A stretch of 64,000 nt of DNA from Acanthococcus lagerstroemiae (Eukaryota; Arthropoda; Insecta; Hemiptera; Eriococcidae): positions 61,373,211-61,437,210 of the forward strand of contig CM063113.1 in NCBI GenBank assembly GCA_031841125.1, written 5' to 3'. A program made the position numbers and the translations under genes. How positions within the stretch are numbered: position 1 is the stretch's first letter; each line of letters starts with the position of its first letter. Below, piece by piece: positions 1-12,158 of the stretch. The notes beneath the pieces are model-generated. The model saw nothing but the letters and a program-made list of their open reading frames with translations, was not told where the DNA came from and did not search any database.

Positions 1-115
1 CTGATGCGATGCCCGAAAGGGTAGTTTCCGGTGCCGGGGGTGCGGTGTCTCAGGGGCCACTTTGGCATGCGTGCATCGCCACACCAAATACGATGGTGCT
101 TCTGGCGTTCTGTTA
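1..115 (+). repeat. SINE-like repeat, 3' part, cut by window start
   Basis: GC-rich stretch (GCGGTGTCTCAGGGGCCACT, TGCGTGCATCGCCACACCA) that matches the full copies at 35623-35975 (opposite strand) and 55137-55440. Only the last third of the element is present. Confidence 0.7.
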
Positions 116-3100
116 AAAAGTATTATGTGTGCTTTCTAAACCATTTTCAGCGTATTTTGAACAAAAATTGTTTCGACTCGATATAATCATAAATGTGAAT
201 AGCCAACCTGAAGTGCGGGGCTCATAGGGGGCTGACAAGTATTAAAATAATACTAAAACGTTTTTCGTTCGTATATTTTTTCTGGGTACTTTTAGTGGAT
301 TTGGAGGTGAATCTAAGCCCCTCCCCCTCATTGGCGCTTATGTATTTAACTGAAAAGAGGGTGCGATAATTTCTCAGCTAATTTGTGAAAGTTAACCGAT
401 GCTATATTTTAGTAATAGTAATATGAAAGTTTGTGTGTCTCTAGCTCGATGATTCAAAAGCTTCCGACGGATGGGAATGTACGAGCAAATGAAATGAAGA
501 TCGAAGATCCAACTTTTGTATTCTTTGTGACAGTCTCCGTCTAGTAATGTTTGGTAGTTGTAACCGCAAGGATTTTTCGAACGAATTCCGTAGCCATTGC
601 AAACCCTTAGGTCTCCAGGAACAAGTTCAACTGCGTTTTAGTTCTTACGAGTAGGTACGTTGGGTAACTGATGAATAGAAGTTTTAATCTTCCAACTGGA
701 ACGAGATGAAGCATTATTTTATATACATAAATACATAAATCGGCAGAGTCCACTTTTTATCTTTTAGTTTGCTCGAATTATGATTCCTGTATTTAGGTTA
801 CGGTTCTAACAATTTGCTTGCGTTACATCACCAATATTGTATTACATATTTAAAAACAGTTTCTTTTGATTGGCTATTTTAAATTTGCATGTGACTGAGC
901 ACCTCGCACGTTTTACTATTTCATTGAGTATTCTCGTGGCTGCAGTATCACGTGTGTGTCATTTTAATCTTTCTCGAGCCTTTTCGCTGGTCTTTTGTAT
1001 TACTTATTACTTACGTATTCCTTTACGTACCTATACAACTTTATATATTACTCCTTTTGGAATTGATTATTTTATAATCCTCGTATATCCTTCCTCTGGT
1101 GCTTCGAGTTTTCCTGCCCATGTGATTTTTTTTTTTTGGTGAAAGATTATCTACTTACCATTGCATTCTTTCCTGTAATTTCTCTGGGTCAATTCATTTT
1201 CCTGTGTCAATTCTTTTTCGATACCGTTTTTTTTTTTTTAAATTTAATATTCATTTATTATAATTTATTACATCAATGTACTCGCAAAGTTTTATTTACT
1301 AAGCAGTGTTTTGTCTGTACAATCAGTTCTGTGTTACCTTTTAATAAATGTGTGTCAATTAAAATTTCTTGGAAATACTGATTTTGAGAATGTAGTTCTG
1401 GATTTACCGTGGTAGCATTACAGTGGAAATATTTCTCAACCTGAGTGAACTAGTGTTGTCAGCTATCATTAAATTCGAATATCCATAACCATCGATAATT
1501 ATATTAAGGTTTATTTGCAGAATTTCACCGCTATTTCATTTAAATTTTCAGACATATTAAGTAAAATAAAATGTCCTTATCTACATAATTTTTCATAATT
1601 TTCTCAATGTTGCTGAATTTCTTACGTGTTTCTAAGGGGTTTTCATTTTGTGATACTTTTTGATTGTTTGCTCCGGAACTGCTTCTACTTTCTTCTATCT
1701 GAGGGTAAGGGGTACCAAATCGGAGAATAGTGATAGGGTTCATTTTCACAAAAATGGTCATTTCAAAACTGGTGAACAAATTTGAAAGAAAATGAAAAAA
1801 GAACCAGCCTCTTGCTTACTTTTCTTTGTCGAAAATTTATGGCGGAGAAGCTGAAGAACTAAATATTCTGTAACTAGGCGGGTTCAAAATTCAAATTTAG
1901 GGCTGCGGATTCCTAAAAGACAAAACTGGATGTCCACTTTACCGTCAGTCTTGAAACGAAGCAGCAGTGCAGCCACAGTATTGCAAGGCATGACAAGAAA
2001 CTAGGAAACTTACCTCACTAGTCGTAAATAAATTATATTATAGAATACAGGAAAGTGGATCTCTGTTGCATATGACGTAAAGGCTCTTCCCACCAGGCTT
2101 TTGATTGATGCGTTTCAACGTGGATTTGTGAAATGCCTGATGATCCACATTCAACAGAATTTTCCGTCCACATTGACGGACAAAATCACTGAAACCGAAT
2201 GACTTTCTGGACCTGAAAATTATGATTATTTCATTAAGGAATTACATAGAGTAACTGGTTTTCCTGGGAGGGGGTGGGTTTACGTTATCTGGGAATCTTA
2301 TTCCAGTGTTCTGTGGGTGTGTGTGTGGTGGGGGGGGGGGGTGCTACTGAACGGGCATGAGTGTGTGGGAGAGAATTGTGGGTTGGGGTTCCTAAGGATG
2401 CTACAGTGCGGCGCGGCCGCATTGGGTGTTGTGATGTGGTGGGCGCTGCTGTCCAGAACGGGCTGTCTGTCGCAGCTCGGCTGGTTATGCCTCAGTCAAG
2501 GTGACTGATGGCTTCTCAATTGGGATGTTAACCTGAGTTTCCGAAGTTGGTATTCCTGTCGGTAATAACGAGGTGATAAGGTACGTAAGGGAGATGATTT
2601 CACGAAATCATCTCCCTTTCAATTCTTATCAGTTGTTTTCGCCATTGTCCCCATACCACGGTACTAGCGCTATCTAGGTGAGGTTAACATCCCAATACTG
2701 ATACCTGTGTTTTAAAAACACAACCTGAATGTTTCTCGGCTCTGAAAGAGTTAAGCTTTAGCATCCTGGGCTGCGTAGTACAATATTTTATCTTTTTACA
2801 TATTTTTGTCGTTATTTGTGGCTGTAGATAATCATTGAAAAACAGGAGATCGGCCCACCGAGACAAAATTAAAACCTAAGTATAAAATAAGTAAAAAGAG
2901 GGGGAAAATTCTAAGGGGTACGGTTCCCTAAAAATCCCTGGATGGATAGCAAGATGTCCCCTCTCCCAATTTTGTCACCTGTAAACCAACCTCTACAGTA
3001 ATATGAACTAATAATACCGATATAATTCTTTTTCAAATTGCTCTAGGAGATGAAAAACATTGAAGCTGCCAATGGGAATACCAGTTTGATGGTCATTAAC

Positions 3101-3947
3101 GGTATATTTTCAACTTTTGAGGAAATTTCCCATTACTGGATTTTTTACAATACCTCCTTCATTTTTGCAATTTTGACAGGCTATTTACGTTATTTGGACA
3201 ATACTGCCCCGTTGCGGTATATAGAGAAAAAAAGTTCTATTTTCGTGAGAATGAGCTATATAAGACAGATGATGGATGACCGACAATCATAACCTACTTC
3301 AGGAATAATTTCGTGGTCTTGGGTGACTTCCTCGCGGTCCGGTTCCTGAACGTGAATCTAACCCGATTAAAAGATACTCTGTGCTTGCTTCCTGAACCAA
3401 GGTAACATTGTAATCTCTCTCCCAATAACTGATGATACGATGGTTTATTTTCTGATGCTAATAATCGCGAATATTAACGTTACATCGCATACACGTGAGC
3501 GTTTTACTCACAAGACATACACACACATTTGGCTCTCAAAATGATAAACTTTAGTACCTACATGTGTTAATCGTATCTGTTAAAAAGTTCAAATAAGTTA
3601 TCTTTTGTTCTTTTCCATTCCAGACTTTGACTTTTCACCGCCAAGTCACCGCCTCTGATGTACGTATACTCTCTGACCGTACAACGTGCAAGCGTTGTTA
3701 ATTGACCAGTTTGAATGATACGAGGAAATTACGTAAGCCTATTTTCAGCTGGTTCAAATCAGCAATAGAAAAATATCGATTATACAACGAACTCATATAT
3801 TTACTCAAATGGATGTTTTCACTCCTCCTCGCTTTACTGAGATTATTTGTTATAGATGCTAAACACGGAGGAAAAAAATCACGCGTATAGTCTTTTGTTC
3901 TTCCTGTAGACCGAGGATACAAAGGAGAAAACTGTATGTTATATGCG
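116..3947. other. No gene recognised
   Basis: AT-rich DNA with homopolymer runs. The frames at 870-1381 and 3050-3292 show no domain, no splice context and no family resemblance. The only structured item is a perfect 15-bp stem with a 2-nt loop at 2587-2618 (AGGGAGATGATTTC and its complement). A G run lies at 2330-2341. Confidence 0.6.
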
Positions 3948-3955
3948 GTCCAAAA

Positions 3956-4134
3956 CAGGGCCGCCAAGAAGGGGGGGTACTTTCCCCCGGGCCCGGGTTT
4001 TTTGAGGGGGCCCGCAGAGTCACAGAAATCATACCTAATTATCAAATAGACAATATGCCTTTTTAAGAGCAATGTAATTTCAGTTTAGGCCCGCAGATTT
4101 TCCCCCGGGTCCGGTTTGGCTCTTGGCGGCCCTG
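3956..4134. mobile_element. 179-bp hAT-type MITE with perfect 8-bp target duplication
   Basis: Inverted termini CAGGGCCGCCAAGA (left) and its complement TCTTGGCGGCCCTG (right). The element is flanked by GTCCAAAA at 3948-3955 and again at 4135-4142. Eight-base duplications and CAGGG termini are usual for the hAT superfamily. Inside are CCCGGG-rich words present in both halves. No transposase. Confidence 0.9.
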
Positions 4135-4142
4135 GTCCAAAA

Positions 4143-4831
4143 CCCTTTTAAAGTTATAGTGTCGCTTATTCCTGAAAATGAATCGCATATGGCATTATAA
4201 ATATGTTTGAAAATGAATTTGGAAAATTGTAGCTCCTCTTTTCCTTTGAACAATATTAATTACTCACATCTCAATTAAAGTAAGGGGAAGGGGTTACAAT
4301 CGGCAGTGCCAGCTTGATGAAAATTTGATATCTTAGAAAAGAGGATGCATACCTATGATTAATTCTCAAATACGCGTAATGTTCACCGTATTCACTGACG
4401 CATGAATTCTGTTTTATATGACGGTAAAAGCTGAAGTACACATGTGTACACAGTACACACCCTTTCTCTGATAGTCTGCAAGTATGATGGAAAACAAATC
4501 GTTATCGCTGTGACTGACGTATATTTCTCTACCTATTCGAAGGCATTTGCGATGATGATCGCGAAATTTTTTTAGAATTACGTCTCAAACTTTACTCCAT
4601 AACTGTAAAGGCCGCCACTTACGTCACGATACTTATATACGTTCATAGACATAAGTTTTCGAAAATCTCATAATTTATAGTGGGTTAACATATTATTGTA
4701 CCTGATGAATTAATAATTATCGACACATTAGGTATATATTGATATTAAGAAAAAATTTAAAAAAACACCAAAAAACTGTGTTTCTCTCTTTAGTGGTCTC
4801 ATTTTCTAATTGGCCAGAGGGCGATTTGCAC
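4143..4831. other. No gene recognised
   Basis: AT-rich spacer between two MITEs. No coding frame with family resemblance and no repeat that I can define. Confidence 0.5.
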
Positions 4832-5070
4832 ATCCCGATGCGCAATCAGTTACCCTCTCCGGTTACCCGCGGAAAAGTTACCCATTTGTTACCCTCAGAT
4901 TACTCTTGTTCCCGTTTAGTTACCCGGTTAACTGGCGAGATACTACGCAGTTAGTTACTCTCTAGTTATCCGCGGCGGAAAAGTTACCCATTTGTTACCC
5001 TCGGTTACTCTCAGATTACCTGTTCCCCTGTAGTTATCCGGGTAGCTTGTGGGATTTTGCGCATCGGGAT
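4832..5070. mobile_element. MITE built of GTTACCC-type repeats
   Basis: Ends in inverted repeats ATCCCGATGCGCAA (4832) and TTGCGCATCGGGAT (ending 5070). Between them are two tandem, diverged ~95-bp units rich in GTTACCC, GTTACTC and GTTATCC, each containing GGAAAAGTTACCCATTTG. No clear target duplication and no transposase. Confidence 0.65.
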
Positions 5071-6322
5071 CTACGAATAGCCAAAACTTCTGGAGAGAAT
5101 CTGCTTCCATTTCACCTCGATACATATCTACTCTCCCTTTCACTTTCTGTTTTCCAGTCTTAAGTACATCATACATCAAACCTGTTGGGTGATGATTTTT
5201 AACGGGCAAACGGCAATATGGGGAGGGGGGGCAATACATTTTCTTAAGGCAGTTCTATGAACATTAAGAGGGGAAAAAAAAGAAAAAAAAACTGCTAAGT
5301 ACGCTAATCTGTATTTCCAACAGCCTTTTCACTCATAAGTCGCGTTTTTAAAGAGCTATATATATGAAGTGATTGTTTCCGATTAAATTTGTTATCTCAC
5401 GTGAGCGCCAGTTATCTATTAGGCAAATGCGTGTCTGTCTACATGCCTATATGGTATAAAGTACGAAAGAACGTGTTATTTTGAGCTACAACAATGACTT
5501 GATCTGATAATCATCGACGAATATTAACCTATTTGTGCTTCGTGTAATTTTTAGGAGATACGAATGAGTACCTATATAATTATATCTTTTCCTCGATTTT
5601 CATTTACAAAATCTGCGACGAGTTGCATCATCTTTTGATTAGGAAACTCCGCTGATAATCTCGCGATATGTAGGTTGGTAAAGTTTACTACGACGCTGTT
5701 ATCATTAAAAACAATTTTACTGCTGCTGTGCTATAAAAATGTACCCTGGAACGAAGAGTAAACATCAGAGAACTGTTTGAAAATTGACTGACTATACTAC
5801 AGAGAATAGGTGTACAGAAAGTGGACTCTTGACTCTTCCCTAAGACGTGCCATCTAGTCATTGAAATTATGCCAGTACTATACAGTTGGTGATAATACGC
5901 TTGCTTATACCTATTACTTCTAATTTACAATTTTTATCAGTTTTCTGATATCGGATTTCTCAATGTGAGCCTCCTACCATTTCCATGACGTTATCGGTAA
6001 AACCTCACGTGAGTAGGGATTGTATCGTGTTTCTTTTTCGTCACTGGCAGGCGAGTAAACCTGAATTGGTACAACATTTCACTTTCCCCCCCCCCCTGTT
6101 TTGGAAAATATCTAGAGAAAAATTAGAGACGTCCTTTGATCGGCTAGTACAAAGAATAGCTTCGAGTCCAAATCTTGGCGAAACTTGACTGAAACACCTA
6201 TAAAAACCTTTGCATTGATCTTGGTAGTCTACTAGTCGAAAAATGCCTGTTGACTCGTTTCCATATTTTTTCTATAGTATTTAAACTTATCTTGTGTACG
6301 TGTGTTTTCGTTCAACTTCGAA
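5071..6322. other. Upstream region of MIOX; no gene recognised
   Basis: AT-rich DNA. The 5985-6188 frame has no family resemblance. The MIOX promoter should lie in the last few hundred bases, but no clear TATA box or initiator can be singled out. Confidence 0.4.
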
Positions 6323-9300
6323 ATGGTTCGCAGAGAATGCAATGTAAGTATACCAAGTCTTTATTTTGTGCATTATATTTATGCAAATATGACTTACTTA
6401 TTTACGCAATATTTTTTCTTAAATCTTGATGGGTACAAAATCTTTCAGAAAGTTTTCAATGTTTTCCCAGTCCAGTGATCTTATTTTCGAAAATGTATCA
6501 TAATTTTAATGGCGACCTTGGGAGAGGGGATTCAGATCTCTTCCCCCGTGTTATTTCAAAAGAAATGATCGGTCACCCCCGTGTTGCCTGTTATGGAAAA
6601 TAAATGATTAAACTTCTTCTTAGTTTATAAAATGGTAACAAAAAGACTTTGGGATCTTATTTCAAGCGCTTCTGGTCCCGAGAAAGTGAATAGCACATCC
6701 ACATCCTCTGATAGGTATAACGGATTTGGTTCGGATGTGGTTGATATTCTTAACTCGACATAATTATTGGGCATTTATTTACCTAGGAAATCATAATTTT
6801 AAAGGCACGATCGAACCCTAACTTACGGTGCTCATCTTTAGTGGCGTATCGAAAAGTTCTTTAGGGGAGGGGAGATGAGAAAATTTGATTTGCTAAGCCA
6901 AAAAAAAAAAAAAAAAACTTTCTCTTGTCATTGAAATTTCTCATCAAATGACATCTTCGTCAACTTGTTAAATATTTTTTGAATTTTCCCTCTCGTTTAA
7001 TTCATTATTAATTAATTAATTTTTTAGGAGGGGGAAGGGGAAGTAAACTGTATCCCTGTACCTCCGATCCGATCCCTGCCTATTAAGAACAACGCACATC
7101 ATGTGAACCAGAATGAGCGCGCGTATAAACAAGTTATGTATTTATTTTTTTCAGTGTTCAAATGATATCAACGAGGGTTGTATCAATTTTATCGACCCAT
7201 CTGAGTTACTACGTCCAGAAGCGAAATTTGCTTCCAAGCCGGTGGGGCATTACCGCGACTATTCGATCGACGAGAATGATCCTTTGAAAGAACGTGTTCG
7301 TAAAACGTACACCGAGATGCACGCAAATATGAGTGTTGAGTTCGTTCGAAAGAAACACAAACGCTGGTTGAAATTCGACAAGTTTGAAGCTACCATTATG
7401 AGCACGCTGACGAAGCTTAATGACCTCGTCGACGAAAGCGATCCGGACGTTGACATCCCAAACATCGTGCATGCATTTCAGACCGCCGAGCGCATCCGGA
7501 AGGATCATCCGGATGATGACTGGTTCCATTTGACTGGACTGATTCACGACTTAGGCAAGGTATGTTGTGGGACTCTAAAATACGTAATATTTATGTTGTA
7601 GGTACCTCATCACATCATGTTGAAAAGAGTCGATTTAGGTATATTGAGTTACTTGTACAATTGGAATTGGGGGGGGGGGTTGTATTAATTCAGTTAAAAT
7701 AAACAGTTCTGACACTGTACATAAATTGTCATTAAAGTCCAACTTGCGTTTTTTTCGAAACGTGAAAAATCAGAAAATTAACAATAGACTGACCTTTGTT
7801 AACCTACAGGACACAAAATTTATTGTGAAATAATACTTTTATTAAGAGGGTATATTTATTGTGTTTTCACGTCCATTTTTTTTATTAGTTTGAAAATTGT
7901 TTATCTTATCTACTATTAGGTACCTACTATTCATCTTTAGCTTGTTCTATACGTAGCATTATTCGTATTAAAATAAGACGTTTGCTCTTTAGATAATGGC
8001 GTTTTACGACGAACCCCAATGGGCAGTTGTAGGTGATACATTTCCAGTAGGATGTGATTGGGGCAAATCGATTGTTTATCGTGACACAACCTTTCACGAT
8101 AATCCGGATAAAAACAATGATTTATACAAGTAAGCTCGGAACTTTCTTGTTCTCAGAATTTTCAAGTTCATTCGACCGCTCTTTGTGAGTGCATGTGAAT
8201 GATTTTTTTTTCTCATCTGAAGACGCTCTCTGAGTCGCTGTAGCGCAGTTTTCAGTCTTTATTGCATTTAGGTATACTTCGCGTAATTAATTAGCACGTC
8301 TAGCAAGTATTCACATCCTGATGCCTGTAATTACGTACTTGATTTTATTTTATATAATTCTTGCTGTTTTTCCAGTTCGAAATACGGTATGTACAGCCCC
8401 CACTGCGGTTTAGACCAAGTCACCATGTCTTGGGGACACGACGAATACCTTTACCAAGTACTTAAACATAACGTGTGTAAATTGCCGGAACAAGCTTTAT
8501 TCATAATTAGGTGGGTAATGAGTGTATGTTGTATTAGGTGAAAACTTAAGGAGGTTCACAATTTTTTTCGGCTTTTTAGGAATAATATTTTCTTTTTACT
8601 AAAATAAGTATACTTTTACACATGTATAATGCCATATAGATTCCATTCATTCTACCCGTGGCACACTGGCGGCGATTACGATTATCTGTGTACTTTAAAA
8701 GACACTGCGATGAAGGATTACGTGCTAGAATTTAAGTAAGTCTTACTCTTCAGTGGTACAAAAATTAGTATCGACGTATTCTATGTCTACACCTTATAAG
8801 CATAATAAGTTATGCTGCATAACATCTTCGATACAAATTTTGCTGATATTCGTAGGTTTGTGGTTACTAGGGTGCTGGTATCTGTTTCTTAATTTTTGAT
8901 TTTTGGTTAACTTACTCTCTGCATTGGTTCCGAGTATTAAAAGAAAATGTTTGTCAAATTTGATGAAGGGTAACCTATTCCTCAAGGAGGTTTGATGTAA
9001 TTTTCAGAATTTGAGCTTCAGTCGAGGGTGAGTTCTCCTCCCATGTAAGCTTAAACATTATTTCCTTTCTCAAACTGTTGTTTTTAGGATTGTGGAATCC
9101 ATTCCCGGAGTCTGTTCCTTTCCCCCGGCCCCTTTGAGCCCTTCTGGGGGGGGGGAGTATGGATGATTTTCAATTATTTAAATATTGTCCTAATTTCTAC
9201 TTAATTATATCTGAATAAGGAATTACTGACTTCTTCTTCGGAGTTTCCCCCCCCTCCTCTTTGGACATCATATGGAGTTGATCTTTAACCCAATTTTCAC

Positions 9301-11323
9301 GTTCCTTTCATGTTCAAATGAAGATTTTTTTTTAGTTCGCTGACGTGGAAATTGGTATAATTGAAAATTAGGCCCCCGTGAAGCCCAAGTAGTGAGGCGG
9401 AGGGAGAAAGAACTCAGTAACCAAGAAATCATTATCTAAACATAAATAATGTGAAAATAGGAACAAAATTGAAATGTTTGGAAATTAGCCCTCTGTGGAG
9501 CCAGTAGGAGGAGGGGAAGAGGGAAAATGAAGCCGATACGGCAGACCTGAAACCCCAAACTTGAGAAAGAAAGTAATTTTCAGCCCTTGTGGATTAATTC
9601 TTGTCTTGATTGAAGCTCGAATTCCAAAAATCTAAAAATCAATGTTAATTCCCATCGGGGCACGGGTTACCTTTCCCGATTTTGCTCAAACTTTGATTTT
9701 TTTTTTTTTTTTTTCAATATTTGGAACCAATCTAAAAGTATGTCAACCGAGAAAATTTATTTATTTTTCCACCAAAAGAGTAAGTAAGGAAAGGACCAAA
9801 GTAATGATCACGTCCACGCTACTACGTAGAGAACTACATTAATGTGTGAGGGCGCATACGAAAAGGGACTAGTTGACTAAAAATAAAATTCTACAGGAAA
9901 AGCGTTTAGAATTCAGAGTTTTTTTGTAATTACCGTTCTGTTACGTACCAACATGTCAACCGTGATGGTCTTACACACTACCACACGCTCCCCTAATCTC
10001 TTGTCTGATGTTTTCGGAAAAGATTTCTAATGTTTTCCAAAATGTTTGATGGTCTCCGAAGAATTTCATCGAAAAACTTGGGGGAAATTCTCCAATGATT
10101 TTCAAGGAATTTCATCGGAATTTTTGGAAGAAAATTCCGATACTTTACGGAGAGTCTTTTCGGAAATCTTTAAAATATATTTCCAACGTTTTCCAAAGAA
10201 TTTCATCAAAAATTTTTGGAAAAATTTTCCGATGATTTTTAAGGAATTTTATCAGTAATTTTCGGAAGAAATTTCCAATCTTATCCAAAGAATTTCTTTA
10301 AAAATCTTCGGGTAAATTTTCCGATGATTTTTGAAGAATTTCATAGGGAATACTTGGGGAAAAACTTTGATGGTTTTTGAAGAATCTTATCAACAATATT
10401 CAGAAAAAATGTTCTTCGAAAAATTACATCGAAAATCTTTGGATTGGAGTCTCTTAAACGGTAAGAGTAGACAGGCATTCATGCAGCAGGATAAGTTACC
10501 TACCTATATCATAAGAAAATTAGAGGTTTCTATAGCGAGAAATGTGAGACCCCTTCGGCAAGTTTGTAGGCAACTCATCCTGACGTCAGGTAAATGTATT
10601 TGCCTACTCTCGCATATAAGAGGGCAAGAAGAAAATATGTCCAGTATTAGTGGAAAATTGTTTTCGAACCAGTGGCGTAGCCAGACTTGGTATGAAGGGG
10701 CGGGCGGGGGGGAGGTTCGTTCTGCTTTTACGACATTACAAGTTTAGTGTAATACTTAATATTACCAGAATAAATTTTAATTTTTTCGTATTTTCGGTTA
10801 ATGCCAAGGGGGTTCCGGACACCCCCCCCCGTGGCTACGCCCCTGTTTTGAACAATTTAATGAACATGCTATATATTTCCTTTTCGTACTTTTTGAAATA
10901 ATAAATTTTGACTTGCCTCACTTAAAACTGCAATATCTCGCTGAATTTTCAAGACAAAGGTCTGGGGTTAGGGTTTTTTTTTTTTACATAAATTTAGCCA
11001 AAAAAGCAAAAATCGAAAAATTGGTCAACTGGTCCCTTTTTGTATGCGATTTCACATATTACAGAAAAACAGTAGGTTCAGGCTTTGATAATGAATTTCA
11101 TTATTCATTTTCTTATGTTAGTCCATTTATTTCTGCCTACTCAGCTGCTTGTTTTATTTCTATTACCTTGACTAGTTTAGTCGTATAATGTTAGAAATTT
11201 CTGTGTGGTTACAGCAAGTATGATTTGTACACCAAAGGTGGAGAGTTACCGAATATTGAAGAATTAATTCCCTATTACCAATCTCTGGTGGATAAGTATA
11301 TTCCAGGATTATTGAAATGGTGA
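6323..11323 (+). CDS. MIOX: Inositol oxygenase (myo-inositol to D-glucuronate), six exons
   Basis: Cytosolic non-heme di-iron enzyme that opens myo-inositol with O2 to give D-glucuronate, the first step of inositol breakdown. Coding exons are 6323-6343, 7155-7559, 7993-8129, 8376-8510, 8640-8735 and 11215-11323. All junctions are GT-AG and in phase, giving 300 aa against 285 in human. The six iron ligands known from the mammalian enzyme all appear, each shifted by exactly +15: H113 (IVHAFQ), H138-D139 (HDLGK), H209 (WGHDE), H235 (RFHSFYPWH) and D268 (NKYDLYTK). The enzyme should therefore be active. The 21-nt first exon (MVRRECN) is the least certain part; it was chosen because it has an ATG, a strong gtaagt donor and the right phase. 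The last intron is 2.5 kb and holds a 46-bp minisatellite and a hAT-type MITE. Candidate AATAAA signals lie at 11932 and 12052. The 3' end converges on the minus-strand PWWP gene. Confidence 0.95.
10015..10445. repeat. 46-bp minisatellite in the last MIOX intron
   Basis: The word GAATTTCATC or a close variant recurs at 10061, 10107, 10198, 10244, 10290, 10336 and 10382. All spacings are 46 bp, or 91 bp where one copy has decayed. Units also share TTTTGGAAAAATTTTCCGATG. About nine diverged units. It lies between MIOX exons 5 and 6. Confidence 0.85.
10670..10845. mobile_element. 176-bp hAT-type MITE, copy 1
   Basis: Termini CAGTGGCGTAGCCA and TGGCTACGCCCCTG, typical of hAT MITEs. Flanks are TTTCGAAC (10662-10669) and TTTTGAAC (10846-10853), an 8-bp duplication with one change. 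A G run near the left end faces a C run near the right end. Same family as 63086-63252. It lies inside the last MIOX intron. Confidence 0.85.
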
Positions 11324-11931
11324 TCAGCAACAGCATAAAAATTGTCATAATCAGCATGTATGGACACAGAAGACTGCTACTTAAAAACTGTGTCCATAGT
11401 TGAATTACGCTAATATCATATTATGTGTACAAATATAAGTTGTTTAACGTATCAAGTACCAGCGGTTTCTGATGAATGAGAATGAGTGACATTCTTTTCT
11501 ACATTTCATTCATTTAACACAATAATATAGGGCATTTTTTCAATATTTAACTTATTTTTCTATTCATTTACTGAAATTTCATTCATTTTCTTGTAATAAT
11601 TTATTATAAATTGAAAAGAATGGTCAATTCTTCACATTTATTCTCATTCATTCGGAACTTCTGGTAAAAGCTATCACTGTTCTTGATCATCTGCACTATC
11701 AACATTAGAAATTAGGTTGAAAAATTAATATACCAATCACACCTGTACTCTCTGTTTATAACATTTTGTTTATAAGCAATCAGCGGGTGTATAAATGAAT
11801 CGATAGTAATTAATATTATTTGGTAATTTATTCAAGTTAAAACATTACGATCTATTCATTAGTTAATATAGGTACATGTACGTTTATACCTGATGGGTAC
11901 GTGCTTTTGCTAGGTAGGTACCTACTTATCT

Positions 11932-12057
11932 AATAAATAAGTTTGGAAGTATTCGTTGTTTACATATTGCTTACAATAAGTTTAATATTGTTTCTTGTCT
12001 TAGTTACTACAGTTACTAAATGTAAATATTGTATTATTTTTATGAAGGAGAAATAAA
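11932..12057 (+). terminator. Candidate MIOX poly(A) signals
   Basis: AATAAA at 11932-11937 and 12052-12057. Either could end the MIOX mRNA. The second lies only about 100 nt from the stop of the convergent PWWP gene, so the 3' UTRs may overlap. Confidence 0.4.
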
Positions 12058-12158
12058 TGTCCGCAAAAAGTATTGCACACTTATAATAAATAAGATGAAA
12101 TTGGAATGCAAATTAAAAACGATCTTTCGATTTCACAAACATATCGCATTCAATAAAA

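Noticed and set aside
870..1381. Two open frames on the + strand
   Set aside because: Hydrophobic, low-complexity translations of AT-rich DNA with no domain, no splice context and no family resemblance.
3698..4072. 124-aa minus-strand frame
   Set aside because: It runs through the hAT MITE at 3956-4134 into unrelated flanking DNA.
7209..7547. Minus-strand frames over MIOX exon 2
   Set aside because: Shadows of a well-supported exon on the other strand.
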